DNA of 64,000 nucleotides from Prevotella sp. (GTDB taxonomy: Bacteria > Bacteroidota > Bacteroidia > Bacteroidales > Bacteroidaceae). Shown here in pieces: positions 42,234-51,342 of the stretch; position 1 is the stretch's first letter; each line of letters opens with the position of its first letter. The position numbers and the translations under genes were made by a program. The stretch is from the NCBI GenBank assembly GCA_017412705.1, contig JAFPWS010000018.1:1-64000 (forward strand), written 5' to 3'. The notes below the pieces were generated by a model. The model saw only the letters and a list, made by a program, of their open reading frames with translations, did no database searches and had not been told where the DNA came from.

Positions 42234-43565
42234 TTAGAGATTCCTGGCCAGTTCCTTGAATTGTTCGCCGCGGTCCTCCATGTTCTTGAAGAGGTCGAAG
42301 GAGGCACAGCAGGGGCTGAGCAGCACCGTCATGCCCGGCTCTGCCATCTCGTAGCAGGCCTCGATGCACTCCTTCATGGAATGGGTGTCGCGAACGGGAA
42401 TGCCCAGGACGTCGAAATTGTCGTGTAGCTTCTGGTTGTCGGCACCGAGATAGACCAGTCCGGCACACTTCTCCTTGACCAGCGGGATGATGGGTGCATA
42501 GTCGTTGCCCTTGTCCTTGCCTCCGATGATGAGGATGGTCTTGGTCTTCATCGACTCCAAGGCATACCAGCAGGCATCGACATTGGTGGCCTTCGAGTCG
42601 TTGATGTATTGCACGCCGCGTACGCTACAGACCTTCTCTAAACGGTGCTCCACACCGGGGAAGTCGCTCAGCGACTTGCGGATGACCTCCTTCTTGATGC
42701 CGGCGATGTTCGAGGCAATACCGGCAGCCAGCGAGTTGTAGATGTTGTGCTTGCCGGTCAGGCTCAGCGATTCCTGTTCCATGTTGAAGGGCTCGGGCTG
42801 CTCAATCTTGTATTGGCCCTCTTCAATGTAGCCGATGGAGCCTTTCTCTTTCAGCTCTGAGAAGGGGTACTGGATGGCCTGAATGTTGTATTTCTCCAGC
42901 TCTGCCTTGATAATCGGGTCGTCGTTCCAATAGATGAAAGCATCCTGCGATGTCTGGTTCTGGATGATGCGCATCTTGGAGTCAACATAGTTCTGCATCT
43001 TGAAGTCGTAACGGTCCAGATGGTCAGGCGTGATATTCAGCAAGATGGCCACATTGGCCCGGAAGTCATACATGTTGTCTAACTGGAAAGAGCTCAGTTC
43101 AATGATGTAGTACTCGTGCGGGTCTTCAGCCACCTGCAGGGCCAGCGATTTGCCTATGTTGCCAGCCAGGCCGGCGTCGTAGCCCGCAGCCTTGAAGATG
43201 TGGTAGATAAGGCTGGTCGTGGTGGTCTTGCCGTTCGAGCCCGTGATGCAAATCATCTTCGAGTCCGTATAGCGTCCGGCGAACTCTATCTCGCTGATGA
43301 TGTGGATGCCTTTCTCCTTGATTTTTACAATCATGGGTGCTGTATCGGGAATGCCGGGACTCTTGATAACCTCGTCAGCATTGAGAATCTTCGACTCCGT
43401 ATGCCGGCCCTCTTCCCATACTATCTGGTGGTCGTCCATCAGCTTCTTGTACTTGCCGTTGATTTTCGACATGTCGCTGACGAAGACATCGTAACCTTGT
43501 TTCTTAGCCAGGACAGCGGCTCCTGCACCGCTTTCTCCTGCTCCTAATATGACTATTCTACTCAT
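42234..43565 (-). CDS. murD: UDP-N-acetylmuramoylalanine-D-glutamate ligase
   Basis: A 443-residue Mur ligase adding D-Glu. N-terminal VILGAGESGAGAAVLA, ATP loop CITGSNGKTTTTSLIYH, NITPDHLDRYDFKMQNYVDSK, and GVEHRLEKVCSVRGVQYINDSKATN are standard MurD segments. Normal length, cytoplasmic. It lies four bases after mraY. Confidence 0.97.
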   Translation of the reverse strand: MSRIVILGAGESGAGAAVLAKKQGYDVFVSDMSKINGKYKKLMDDHQIVWEEGRHTESKILNADEVIKSPGIPDTAPMIVKIKEKGIHIISEIEFAGRYTDSKMICITGSNGKTTTTSLIYHIFKAAGYDAGLAGNIGKSLALQVAEDPHEYYIIELSSFQLDNMYDFRANVAILLNITPDHLDRYDFKMQNYVDSKMRIIQNQTSQDAFIYWNDDPIIKAELEKYNIQAIQYPFSELKEKGSIGYIEEGQYKIEQPEPFNMEQESLSLTGKHNIYNSLAAGIASNIAGIKKEVIRKSLSDFPGVEHRLEKVCSVRGVQYINDSKATNVDACWYALESMKTKTILIIGGKDKGNDYAPIIPLVKEKCAGLVYLGADNQKLHDNFDVLGIPVRDTHSMKECIEACYEMAEPGMTVLLSPCCASFDLFKNMEDRGEQFKELARNL

Positions 43566-43569
43566 TGTT

Positions 43570-44841
43570 TTATCTAATCTTCAGTGTGATAATCGTTAAT
43601 GCTGCCAATATGATGGAGGTAATCCAGAAACGGATGGTAATCTTCGACTCGTGGAACGGACGGTGGGGCCAGCTCTTGAGAAGATAGGTGCTGGTCTGGT
43701 CGAGTTGCGAGTCCAACTTGCGGAAGGTGTCGTGGATAGGCGTGGCACGGAACACGCGCACACGCTTGCCCTTGCGTTTCTGTATCTTGAACCACTGGGT
43801 CTGGATAATGACGCTCAGGCTCTCGATGAAGAAGATGCCGCAGAGGATGGGCAGCATCAGCTCCTTGTGGATGATGACAGCGCAGACACCGATAATGCCT
43901 CCTATGGTCAGCGAGCCCGTATCACCCATGAAGACCTGGGCAGGGAAGGCGTTGTACCAGAGGAAACCTACCATGGCACCGATGAAGGCGCTGAGGAATA
44001 CCACCAACTCCTGGGAGCCGGGAATATACATGATGTCGAAGTAGGCCGCATAGATGATATGCGACGAGATGTAGGCAAAGATAAGCAGCGCCACGCCAAT
44101 GATGGCCGAGTTGCCTGCGCACATGCCGTCCATGCCGTCGTTCAGGTTTGCACCGTTGGAGACGGCAGTGACCACGAAGATGGTCATGATGACAAACAGA
44201 ATCCAGCCTCCAGCCACTTTGTAGTCTCCCATGAACTCCATGACGCTGGAATAGTTTAGGTTGTGGTTCTTGATGAAGGGGATGGTGGTCTGCAGCGACT
44301 TGACGGCCTCGGGCTTGTGCTTGACGACTGTTTCCTGGTTCTGCCTGGCTTCAGAGACATTCTCACGCACCACAGCGTCAGGGCTGAGCCACAGCGTCAG
44401 TCCTACGATGAAACCGATAGACACCTGGCCGACAATCTTATAGACACCTTTCAGGCCTTCCTTGTTCTTGCGGAAAATCTTGATGTAGTCGTCCATGAAG
44501 CCGAGGAAGCCCAGCCAGATGGTGGTGACAATCATCAGTAGCAGGTAGGTGTTACGCATGCGTCCTAACAGCAGGACAGGTATCAGTATGCTGACAATGA
44601 TGATGATGCCGCCCATGGTTGGTACTCCCTTCTTCTCCACACCAAACGGGTCGATGTTGGGGTCACGGGCGGTTTCCGCGATGTTGTGTCGCTTCATCCA
44701 CTTGATGAAGTATTCACCAAACCAGGCCGAGATGATCAGCGACAGGATGAGTGCCAGCAGCGAGCGGAATGAGATGTACGACCAGATGTGAGCTCCTGGA
44801 ATGTCGTACTGCTCTAAGAAGCGGAAGATGTAGTATAGCAT
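43570..44841 (-). CDS. mraY: Phospho-MurNAc-pentapeptide transferase
   Basis: A 423-residue membrane enzyme with about ten helices making lipid I. Signatures are the PTMGGIIII motif, FLGFMDDYIKI (active-site Asp pair), NGANLNDGMDGMCAGNSAI and the C-terminal FRATPIHDTFRKLD. It is longer than in E. coli (360) because of a periplasmic insertion at about 150-205 (SPDAVVRENVSEARQNQETV), typical of Bacteroidota. The 49-base spacer to murE is built from the words ATCGAAAC and ACAACGAAAA in tandem. Confidence 0.97.
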   Translation of the reverse strand: MLYYIFRFLEQYDIPGAHIWSYISFRSLLALILSLIISAWFGEYFIKWMKRHNIAETARDPNIDPFGVEKKGVPTMGGIIIIVSILIPVLLLGRMRNTYLLLMIVTTIWLGFLGFMDDYIKIFRKNKEGLKGVYKIVGQVSIGFIVGLTLWLSPDAVVRENVSEARQNQETVVKHKPEAVKSLQTTIPFIKNHNLNYSSVMEFMGDYKVAGGWILFVIMTIFVVTAVSNGANLNDGMDGMCAGNSAIIGVALLIFAYISSHIIYAAYFDIMYIPGSQELVVFLSAFIGAMVGFLWYNAFPAQVFMGDTGSLTIGGIIGVCAVIIHKELMLPILCGIFFIESLSVIIQTQWFKIQKRKGKRVRVFRATPIHDTFRKLDSQLDQTSTYLLKSWPHRPFHESKITIRFWITSIILAALTIITLKIR

Positions 44842-44890
44842 ATCTTTTTCGTTGTTTTTTTCGTTGTTTTGACGTTTCGATGTTTCGATA

Positions 44891-46345
44891 TTACGACTGG
44901 AAGATTTCCCTTACCACCTCTCTGTCGTCGAAGTGGTGCTTCACGCCCTTCACTTCCTGATAGTCCTCATGGCCCTTGCCGGCTATGAGGATGACGTCGC
45001 CCTTCTGGGCCAGCATGGTGGCCGTCTTGATGGCCTCCTTGCGGTCAGCGATGCTGATGACCTTCTTCATCTGCTTCTGGTCCAGTCCGGCCAGCATGTC
45101 GTTGATGATGTCCTGAGGCTCCTCGAATCGGGGGTTGTCGCTGGTGATGATGACACGGTCGCTCTGCTTGACAGCCTCTTGAGCCATCAGCGGACGCTTA
45201 CCCTTGTCGCGGTTGCCACCGGCGCCACACACCGTAATGACCTGTCCGCCCTTGCCGTCCAGCACCTCGTGGATGGCGTTGAGCACGTTCTCCAGGGCGT
45301 CGGGGGTATGGGCGTAGTCGACGATGGCGGTGACGCCCTCTTGTGAGCGGATGGGCTCCAAGCGGCCTGCCACACTCTTCAGCGTGCTGAGCACGACGAG
45401 GATGTCCTCGGGCCTCTTGCCTAACATGACTGCGGCTCCGTAAACTGCCAGCAGGTTCGACACATTGAACTTGCCAATGAACTGTACACCGACCTCGCGA
45501 CCGTCAATCTCCAGGTACATGCCTTCAAAGTGGCATTCTATGATGCGGGCGCGGAAGTCAGCCATCGAGCGGGTGGAGTAGGTCTTGACCTTTGCCTTCG
45601 TGTTCTGCACCATGACGTTGCCGTTCTTGTCGTCGGCATTGGTAATGGCAAAGGCGTCCTTGGTCAGACCGTCGAAGAAGGCCTTCTTGGCGTCGCGGTA
45701 GTTCTCGAAGGTCTTGTGGTAGTCCAGGTGGTCGCGTGTCAGGTTTGTAAACAGGCCTCCTGCGAATTTCAGCCCGCCTATGCGCTTCTGGGCAATGGCA
45801 TGGCTGGAGCACTCCATGAAGGCGTATTCGCAGCCAGCCTCCACCATGCGGCTCAGCAGGTGGTTCAGCTCTATGGGGTCGGGTGTCGTATGGTCGGCAG
45901 GGATGGCCTCGTCCTCAATATAGTTGCATACGGTGCTCAGCAGGCCGCACTTGTGACCGAACTTGCGGAACATATTATATAATAAGGTGGCGATGGTGGT
46001 CTTGCCGTTGGTGCCGGTCACGCCTACCAGCTTCAGGTGGTGCGACGGCTCACCGTAGAATACGGTAGCGACAGGGCCCACAGCAGCCTCGGTAGAAGCT
46101 ACCTGCACATAGGTCACACCCTCCTGACGCTCCTCGGGCAGGTCTTCGCACAGCACGGCGGCGGCTCCCAGCTCCAAGGCCTTGGGAATAAAACGATGGC
46201 CGTCGGTCTGCGTGCCTTTGATAGCTACAAACAGGTGTCCTTTCCCAACCTTGCGCGAGTCGATGTTCACGCCTGTAATGTCAGCATCGATGTTGCCGGT
46301 GACGCTGATGGGATTCACATATTTCAGCAGTTCGCTCAGTTTCAT
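44891..46345 (-). CDS. murE: UDP-MurNAc-tripeptide synthetase (meso-DAP adding)
   Basis: A 484-residue Mur ligase. Start at ATG 46345 (MKLSELLKY); the longer frame would begin in the spacer. Blocks: [18 protein letters not shown] (ATP loop), [13 protein letters not shown], and [13 protein letters not shown], whose DNPR indicates meso-diaminopimelate as the added amino acid. Cytoplasmic, normal length. It follows ftsI by 32 bases. Confidence 0.97.
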   Translation of the reverse strand: MKLSELLKYVNPISVTGNIDADITGVNIDSRKVGKGHLFVAIKGTQTDGHRFIPKALELGAAAVLCEDLPEERQEGVTYVQVASTEAAVGPVATVFYGEPSHHLKLVGVTGTNGKTTIATLLYNMFRKFGHKCGLLSTVCNYIEDEAIPADHTTPDPIELNHLLSRMVEAGCEYAFMECSSHAIAQKRIGGLKFAGGLFTNLTRDHLDYHKTFENYRDAKKAFFDGLTKDAFAITNADDKNGNVMVQNTKAKVKTYSTRSMADFRARIIECHFEGMYLEIDGREVGVQFIGKFNVSNLLAVYGAAVMLGKRPEDILVVLSTLKSVAGRLEPIRSQEGVTAIVDYAHTPDALENVLNAIHEVLDGKGGQVITVCGAGGNRDKGKRPLMAQEAVKQSDRVIITSDNPRFEEPQDIINDMLAGLDQKQMKKVISIADRKEAIKTATMLAQKGDVILIAGKGHEDYQEVKGVKHHFDDREVVREIFQS

Positions 46346-46377
46346 ATATACCTTAATTATATTAATATTCTGTTCTT

Positions 46378-48480
46378 TTACTCCAATATGAGCACGCATT
46401 CGCTGCCCTTCACTATTTCCTTGCCGGCGGCATAGCTCTGGCTCTTAACCTTGCCACGGCCGTGCAGCCTGACCTTCAGCCCGCGGCTCTCCAGCAGATA
46501 GACGGCATCCTTGGCTCCCATGCTGGTTACGTTGGGCGTGATGTTGGGACGGTACTGCTCTTCCTTCGGTGCGCGCTTGTCAATATCCAGCTTGTCCAAC
46601 ACGAGGTTGGCAGCCTTCGCATTGCCATTCTTGACCTCGGGAGTGGCTACCGAGTTCTCGTCGTGTGCGTCGTCCACGCTCATCTTCAGGTGGCGGGCCA
46701 TTACACCCTCGGCAATATGGTGGAACACGACACCACTCATGCCACCGCCAGAGGCGGGGAGTCCTGACTTCTTGATGCAGACAATACAGGTGTAGAGCGG
46801 GTTGTCTGCGGGGAAGTAGCCTGCGAACGAAAGCCAGTAGCGGGTGATGCCCGAGTGGTAGCCGCCATACTGGTCGGCCACCTGTGCCGTACCGGTCTTG
46901 CCTGCTACCTTGAAGAGTGGTGAGCCGGCCTTGCGGCCCAGACCCTGGCTGACGACATGCTCCAGAATGGTCTGCATGGTCTTGATGGCCTTGGGCTTGG
47001 CTATCTGCTTCTTCAGCACCACAGGCTCAAACTCCCTGATGACCTCGCCGTTCTTGACCAGCTGCTTCACAAAACGCGGTTGCATCATCTTACCGTTGTT
47101 GGCGATGGCATTGTAGAAGGAGACGGTATTGATGGGGGCTATCTGTGTCTCGTAGCCTATCGACATCCAGGGCAGCGTGGTCTTGCTCCAATACTTCGAG
47201 CGGTCCGTGGTCTTCGTGTCCGGCATGCGGATGTAGGGAGGATGATAGCCTACCAGCGGCAGCTTCAGGTCTTCGTGGATGCCCACACGGTAGAGCCCTT
47301 TCACGTAGCGGGTGGGGTTGCTGCCGTAGAACTTGTCTATGACGTAGCTGACGCCAATGTTCGAGCTGACCTCCAGGGCGCGTGCCACATTGATGTCGCC
47401 ATAGCCGCCGCGGCGCCAGTTATGGTCTTTCATCGGGCGACCGTGCATCTCCATGACACCGCTGCCCGTATGGATGATGAAGCTGGTGTCGTTGGGGATG
47501 ACCTCGTCGTCCAGGGCTACCAGGAACGACGCTACCTTGAACACGGAACCGGGCTCGCAGCGATAGCTGATAGCCGAGTTGACGGCTTCGATATAGTTGC
47601 CGTTCTCGTTCTTCATCATATTGACAATGGCCTTCACGTCGCCTGTCTCCACCTCCATCAGGATGGCTACGCCCATCTCGCCGTTCACTAACTTCAGCTC
47701 GTCCAGCAAGGCACGCTCGGCCAGGTCCTGCATGTTGACGTCGATGGTGGTCACGATGTCGCAGCCGTCAATGGGCAGGGTAACGGGTATGTTCATGTAC
47801 TTGTTGAGCACCTTGCGGCGGCCTGTGATGCCGGGCGTGCCGCGCAGGATGGAGTCATACGAGAGCTCCAGTCCGAAGTAGGCTGAGTCCTTGGCGCCGT
47901 ACAGTCCGCCGACGGTACGCTGGGCCAGCGAGCCGAAGGGACGGTTGCGCGAGTTGTACTCCTCCTCGTGGAAGCCGCTCTTGTACTTGGGCATGTTCAG
48001 GAAAGGCAGCTGGCGCACCTCCATATAGGTGTTGTAGTTGATGCGTCGTGGCCAGATGGCCCAGTGGCGGGCACCGGTACTGCCGTTCTTGTTCACCTTG
48101 TGGCGACCCTCTTCCAGGTGCTGCTTGAATTCCGCTGCTGTCCGGTGGGGGAATATCTTGCTCAGCCCCTCGCTGACGGAGTCTATCTTGTCCAGCCACA
48201 GCGAGTCGTTCTCGAAGGCTGAGGCCTGGAAGTCCATGAAGATCTTGTATTCGGGGATGGAGGTAGCCATCAGCTGGCCGTCACAGCTCAGGATGTTGCC
48301 TCGGTTGGGCTTGACGCTGACGGAGTCACGCTTCAGGCGGTCGGCCACCTCTGTCCAGTATTGCTTCTTGGCCGTCATGATATAGAGGGCCTTGCCGATG
48401 ACGGCAATTCCTATGAGCGTCATGACGATGGCGATAGCCATGTAACGCGGCATAACCTTTTCGTTGTCGAACTTGCTCAT
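46378..48480 (-). CDS. ftsI: Division-specific penicillin-binding protein (FtsI/PBP3) with PASTA domain
   Basis: A 700-residue class B transpeptidase cross-linking septal peptidoglycan. An N-terminal membrane helix (about 11-34) is followed by the PBP dimerisation domain and the transpeptidase domain with SxxK in GSVFKVAS, SxN in [10 protein letters not shown] and KTG in AGKTGTAQ. A single PASTA domain (about 640-700) ends the protein with [24 protein letters not shown] on FtsI is usual in Bacteroidota but absent in E. coli. The gene starts six bases after ftsL. Confidence 0.95.
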   Translation of the reverse strand: MSKFDNEKVMPRYMAIAIVMTLIGIAVIGKALYIMTAKKQYWTEVADRLKRDSVSVKPNRGNILSCDGQLMATSIPEYKIFMDFQASAFENDSLWLDKIDSVSEGLSKIFPHRTAAEFKQHLEEGRHKVNKNGSTGARHWAIWPRRINYNTYMEVRQLPFLNMPKYKSGFHEEEYNSRNRPFGSLAQRTVGGLYGAKDSAYFGLELSYDSILRGTPGITGRRKVLNKYMNIPVTLPIDGCDIVTTIDVNMQDLAERALLDELKLVNGEMGVAILMEVETGDVKAIVNMMKNENGNYIEAVNSAISYRCEPGSVFKVASFLVALDDEVIPNDTSFIIHTGSGVMEMHGRPMKDHNWRRGGYGDINVARALEVSSNIGVSYVIDKFYGSNPTRYVKGLYRVGIHEDLKLPLVGYHPPYIRMPDTKTTDRSKYWSKTTLPWMSIGYETQIAPINTVSFYNAIANNGKMMQPRFVKQLVKNGEVIREFEPVVLKKQIAKPKAIKTMQTILEHVVSQGLGRKAGSPLFKVAGKTGTAQVADQYGGYHSGITRYWLSFAGYFPADNPLYTCIVCIKKSGLPASGGGMSGVVFHHIAEGVMARHLKMSVDDAHDENSVATPEVKNGNAKAANLVLDKLDIDKRAPKEEQYRPNITPNVTSMGAKDAVYLLESRGLKVRLHGRGKVKSQSYAAGKEIVKGSECVLILE

Positions 48481-48486
48481 TCTGCT

Positions 48487-48930
48487 CTATTCCTCAGGTA
48501 CTTGTATAATATAGGGCGGCTGGTCTGCCTGGTGTAGCAGCGAGTCCTTGTTTTGTTTCAATATTTCCAGGACGTGGCTCTCACGGCATTTTTCCGTCAG
48601 CGTGCTCGACGAGGAGAGGGCCTTGAACTTGGCGTCCTTTAGCTTCAGCTCCAGCTGGTCAATGGTAATCATGTCCTGCTGGCACTGGTAGCGGAAGGCC
48701 ACATAGACGATGGCAAAGAGCACTATCAGCACGAACAGCCATATCTGCGAGCGCACAATCTCAGTGGTGAGCAGGTCGCCGCCCAGAATGGTGCGCAGAC
48801 CCAGCTGGCTCGAAGGACGGGGGTCCTCCTCGCTGGCAGTTTGTTTGATTTTTTGGAGCGTCTCTTTCAGCTTCTCCTCATGCTGCTGTGCCTTGTCTTC
48901 TTTTTGCTCTATCTTCTCTTCTTCTTCCAT
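48487..48930 (-). CDS. ftsL: FtsL-like division protein
   Basis: A 147-residue bitopic protein. The cytoplasmic N-terminus (about 1-60) is highly charged, EEEKIEQKEDKAQQHEEK, followed by one membrane helix, IWLFVLIVLFAIVYVAFRY, and a coiled-coil-prone periplasmic region. The position between rsmH and ftsI identifies it as FtsL, which scaffolds FtsQ and FtsI/FtsW; sequence alone is too divergent. It starts just four bases after rsmH. Confidence 0.85.
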   Translation of the reverse strand: MEEEEKIEQKEDKAQQHEEKLKETLQKIKQTASEEDPRPSSQLGLRTILGGDLLTTEIVRSQIWLFVLIVLFAIVYVAFRYQCQQDMITIDQLELKLKDAKFKALSSSSTLTEKCRESHVLEILKQNKDSLLHQADQPPYIIQVPEE

Positions 48931-48934
48931 GTGG

Positions 48935-49846
48935 CTATGTCTTTTCTGCTATTCTGAGCTTGGCGCTGCGACTGCGCGGGTTGCGCTGCTGCTCTTCGTC
49001 ACTGGGGGTTGTCACCTTGCCCACCAGGCGGAAGGGCGACGACACCCTGCCGTAGAAATCCTGCTCTATGCGCCCTTCGGCATTGCCGGCCTTCATCACG
49101 TTCTTCACGATGCGGTCCTCCAGCGAGTGGTAGGTAATGATGCTCAGCCTGCCGCCCTCGCAGAGCAGCTCCGTGACGCCTTTCAGCATGTCGCGCAGGG
49201 CGTCCATCTCGTGGTTTACCTCTATGCGCAGGGCCTGGTAGACGCGTGCCATGTCCTTTTTCTCACGCTCTGAGCGCATCAGCGGCTCTATGACGGCACC
49301 CAGGTCGGCGGTAGTCTGTAGGGCTTTGTCCTTGCGGTAGTCGCAGACGGCCTTTGCCAGCCGGCGGGCGTTCTTCAGCTCTCCGTACAGGTAGAACACG
49401 TCGGCCAGTTGTTCCTCGGCGTAGTTGTTCAGCACGTCGGCGGCGGTCTGTCCGGCTCGTTTGTTCATGCGCATATCCAAGGGGGCGTCGAAGCGGAATG
49501 AGAATCCGCGGCTCTCGTCGTCGAAGTGATGGCTCGACACACCCAGGTCGCCTAACAGTCCGTGGATGTGCTCCACACCGTAGTAGCGCATCCAGTGCGT
49601 CAGGTATCTGAAGTTGCTCCTGACGAAGGTGAACCGGTCGTCGTCGACAATGTTCTTCTCTGCGTCGGCATCCTGGTCAAAGCTGTAGAGGTGGCCTTTC
49701 TTGCCTAACCGGGCCAGTATCTCCTTCGAGTGGCCGCCGCCGCCAAAGGTCACGTCCACATAGATGCCGTCAGGCTGGATGGCCAGCCCGTCGACGCTTT
49801 CCTGCAGTAGTACGGGGACATGGTAGGAGTCGGCGGTGGTCATCAT
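48935..49846 (-). CDS. rsmH: 16S rRNA m4C1402 methyltransferase
   Basis: A 303-residue SAM methyltransferase. Blocks: YVDVTFGGGGHSKEIL (SAM loop), LLGDLGVSSHHFDDESRGFSF, RIEVNHEMDALRDML and SIITYHSLEDRIVKN. It methylates N4 of C1402 of 16S rRNA. It overlaps mraZ by four bases (ATGA-type junction), so the two are coupled. Normal length and standard second place in the cluster. Confidence 0.97.
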   Translation of the reverse strand: MMTTADSYHVPVLLQESVDGLAIQPDGIYVDVTFGGGGHSKEILARLGKKGHLYSFDQDADAEKNIVDDDRFTFVRSNFRYLTHWMRYYGVEHIHGLLGDLGVSSHHFDDESRGFSFRFDAPLDMRMNKRAGQTAADVLNNYAEEQLADVFYLYGELKNARRLAKAVCDYRKDKALQTTADLGAVIEPLMRSEREKKDMARVYQALRIEVNHEMDALRDMLKGVTELLCEGGRLSIITYHSLEDRIVKNVMKAGNAEGRIEQDFYGRVSSPFRLVGKVTTPSDEEQQRNPRSRSAKLRIAEKT

Positions 49847-50295
49847 AAGGCGTCCCCTCCCATGAGTTCTTCAAGGGCCTGGCCGAAATCCTCGGCTGCC
49901 ATCTGTTGTTCCTCTGCCTGCTGGATGCTCCATATCTCAATGGTGTCACCCATGCCGGTGAACTTGATGTCCTGCTCTATCTCTGCCATGCGCTGGTAGC
50001 GCTTGGGAATGAGGAAGCGGCCGTTGCCGTCGAGCGTCAGCACCTCTACCTCTGAGACGAACTTGCGGAACACGGCCTGCTGTTGCTTGTTCCAGCGGCT
50101 CAGCCGTGAGCGCATCAAATCCATCTGTTCGTTCCATACGCTTTCGGGGTAGAGCACCAGACAGGGCTGGAACACATCCTTGCGCAACACCAGACGCTCC
50201 TCGCCGCCAGCTTGCAGAACCTTGCGGAATGTAGCCGGCAGGAAAGCGCGTCCCTTCGCGTCTATCTTCGCCTCTATGTTGCCTAAAAAGCGCAT
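49843..50295 (-). CDS. mraZ: Transcriptional regulator MraZ
   Basis: A 150-residue AbrB-fold DNA-binding protein with two MraZ repeats: FLGNIEAKIDAKGRAFLPATFRKVL in the first and VEVLTLDGNGRFLIPKRYQRMAEI in the second. It forms ring-shaped oligomers that bind phased direct repeats upstream of its own operon. Such repeats, GTGGA-N5-GTGGG-N5-GTGGG, are visible at 50345-50369. First gene of the dcw cluster; a TACCTTTG box gives a leader of about 25 bases. Confidence 0.96.
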   Translation of the reverse strand: MRFLGNIEAKIDAKGRAFLPATFRKVLQAGGEERLVLRKDVFQPCLVLYPESVWNEQMDLMRSRLSRWNKQQQAVFRKFVSEVEVLTLDGNGRFLIPKRYQRMAEIEQDIKFTGMGDTIEIWSIQQAEEQQMAAEDFGQALEELMGGDAL

Positions 50296-50326
50296 GTGTA
50301 CTTCTTATATTTTTGTAGTTTGGGTG

Positions 50327-50334
50327 CAAAGGTA
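50327..50334 (-). promoter_or_regulatory. -7 box of the dcw cluster
   Basis: TACCTTTG on the minus strand lies 32 bases before the mraZ ATG, with MraZ-type repeats just upstream in place of a clear -33 element. Confidence 0.65.
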
Positions 50335-50344
50335 ATCATTTCTC

Positions 50345-50369
50345 CCCACAATCCCCCACTTTTCTCCAC
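50345..50369 (-). promoter_or_regulatory. Probable MraZ operator: three 10-base-phased repeats
   Basis: On the minus strand the sequence reads GTGGA, GTGGG, GTGGG, each separated by exactly five bases (repeat period 10). This is the arrangement bound by E. coli MraZ (TGGGN repeats with 5-base spacers). It covers the -33 region of the mraZ promoter, which suits autorepression. Confidence 0.7.
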
Positions 50370-50449
50370 TTTTTTTAGTGAATATTTTATAAAAATGTCT
50401 TTTTGCACATTTTTTCTTAAAAAGTGCATCTCTTTTTGGAAGTTTTCAT

Positions 50450-50457
50450 TACCTTTG
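50450..50457 (+). promoter_or_regulatory. -7 box of the glycine-lipid genes
   Basis: TACCTTTG, 29 bases before the ATG at 50487 and divergent from the dcw promoter. Confidence 0.55.
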
Positions 50458-50486
50458 CAGGTTGTTAGTGTGAATGTGAGAGAATT

Positions 50487-51314
50487 ATGGCACAATTATC
50501 AGAGAAAACAATCGATATTGACAGCATTCTGCGCAGCAAGATGGGCGCCAAGGCCAAATGGGTTCCTGGCTTCCTGGTCAGCTGGCTCAAGCGCATAGCG
50601 CACCAGGATCAGGTCAACAAGTTCCTGTGGGAGTCGCGTGACAAGACAGGTACCGACTGGCTGGAGGAGTGTGTGCGCTATCTGGAGATGACACTGGTGG
50701 TGAAAGGACGTGAGAACCTGCCCGACCCTCAGGACGGACGGCTCTATACCTTTGTTTCCAACCATCCTCTCGGTGGGGAGGACGGCGTGGCGCTGGGTGC
50801 CATCATCGGGCGGCACTATGACTCGCGCTTCCGTTATCTGGTCAACGACCTGCTCATGAACCTGCCCGGATTGGCTCCTCTCTGCATTCCCATCAACAAG
50901 ACGGGGCACCAGAGCCGTAACTTCCCTGCTATGGTCAAGGCGGGCTTTGAGAGCGACAACCACATACTGATGTACCCTGCCGGCATCTGTTCGCGCAAGC
51001 AGAAGGACGGAAGCATCCGCGACATACCCTGGTCGAAGACGTTCATCACCAAGAGCGTGCAGCACCAGCGCGATGTGGTGCCCATCCACTTCAGCGGCCG
51101 CAACTCCAACCGTTTCTACCGGCTGGCCAACTTCTCCGACCGTTTCCTGCCCTTCAATCTGGCCATGCTGTTCCTCGTCGACGAGATGTACAAGAACGTG
51201 GGCAAGACCTTCGAGGTGAAGATAGGCAAGCCTATTCCCTGGCAGACCTTCGACAAGAGCCGTTCCCCGTTGGAATGGGCAAAATTCGTGCAAGACAAAG
51301 TGTATTCCCTATAA
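50487..51314 (+). CDS. glsA: Glycine-lipid O-acyltransferase (GlsA-like)
   Basis: A 275-residue acyltransferase of the lysophospholipid/PlsC fold. The HX4D-equivalent is in FVSNHPLGGEDGVALG, and later blocks include MYPAGICSRK and VVPIHFSGRNSNRFY. In Bacteroides thetaiotaomicron the pair glsB and glsA makes glycine lipids: GlsB N-acylates glycine (giving commendamide) and GlsA adds the second, ester-linked acyl group. Here the partner is the next gene, 28 bases downstream. Probably acts at the inner membrane face. Identification rests on the pairing as well as the fold. Confidence 0.8.
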   Translation: MAQLSEKTIDIDSILRSKMGAKAKWVPGFLVSWLKRIAHQDQVNKFLWESRDKTGTDWLEECVRYLEMTLVVKGRENLPDPQDGRLYTFVSNHPLGGEDGVALGAIIGRHYDSRFRYLVNDLLMNLPGLAPLCIPINKTGHQSRNFPAMVKAGFESDNHILMYPAGICSRKQKDGSIRDIPWSKTFITKSVQHQRDVVPIHFSGRNSNRFYRLANFSDRFLPFNLAMLFLVDEMYKNVGKTFEVKIGKPIPWQTFDKSRSPLEWAKFVQDKVYSL

Positions 51315-51342
51315 CTTCGAATAAACGACTTATCAATAGCAA

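Noticed and set aside
40930..42468. Extended ftsW frame reaching into murD
   Set aside because: The added 96 residues are Arg/His/Gly-rich shadow sequence over murD; MNKRIGRIFKGDKVIW at 42180 has a ribosome-binding site and family-like start.
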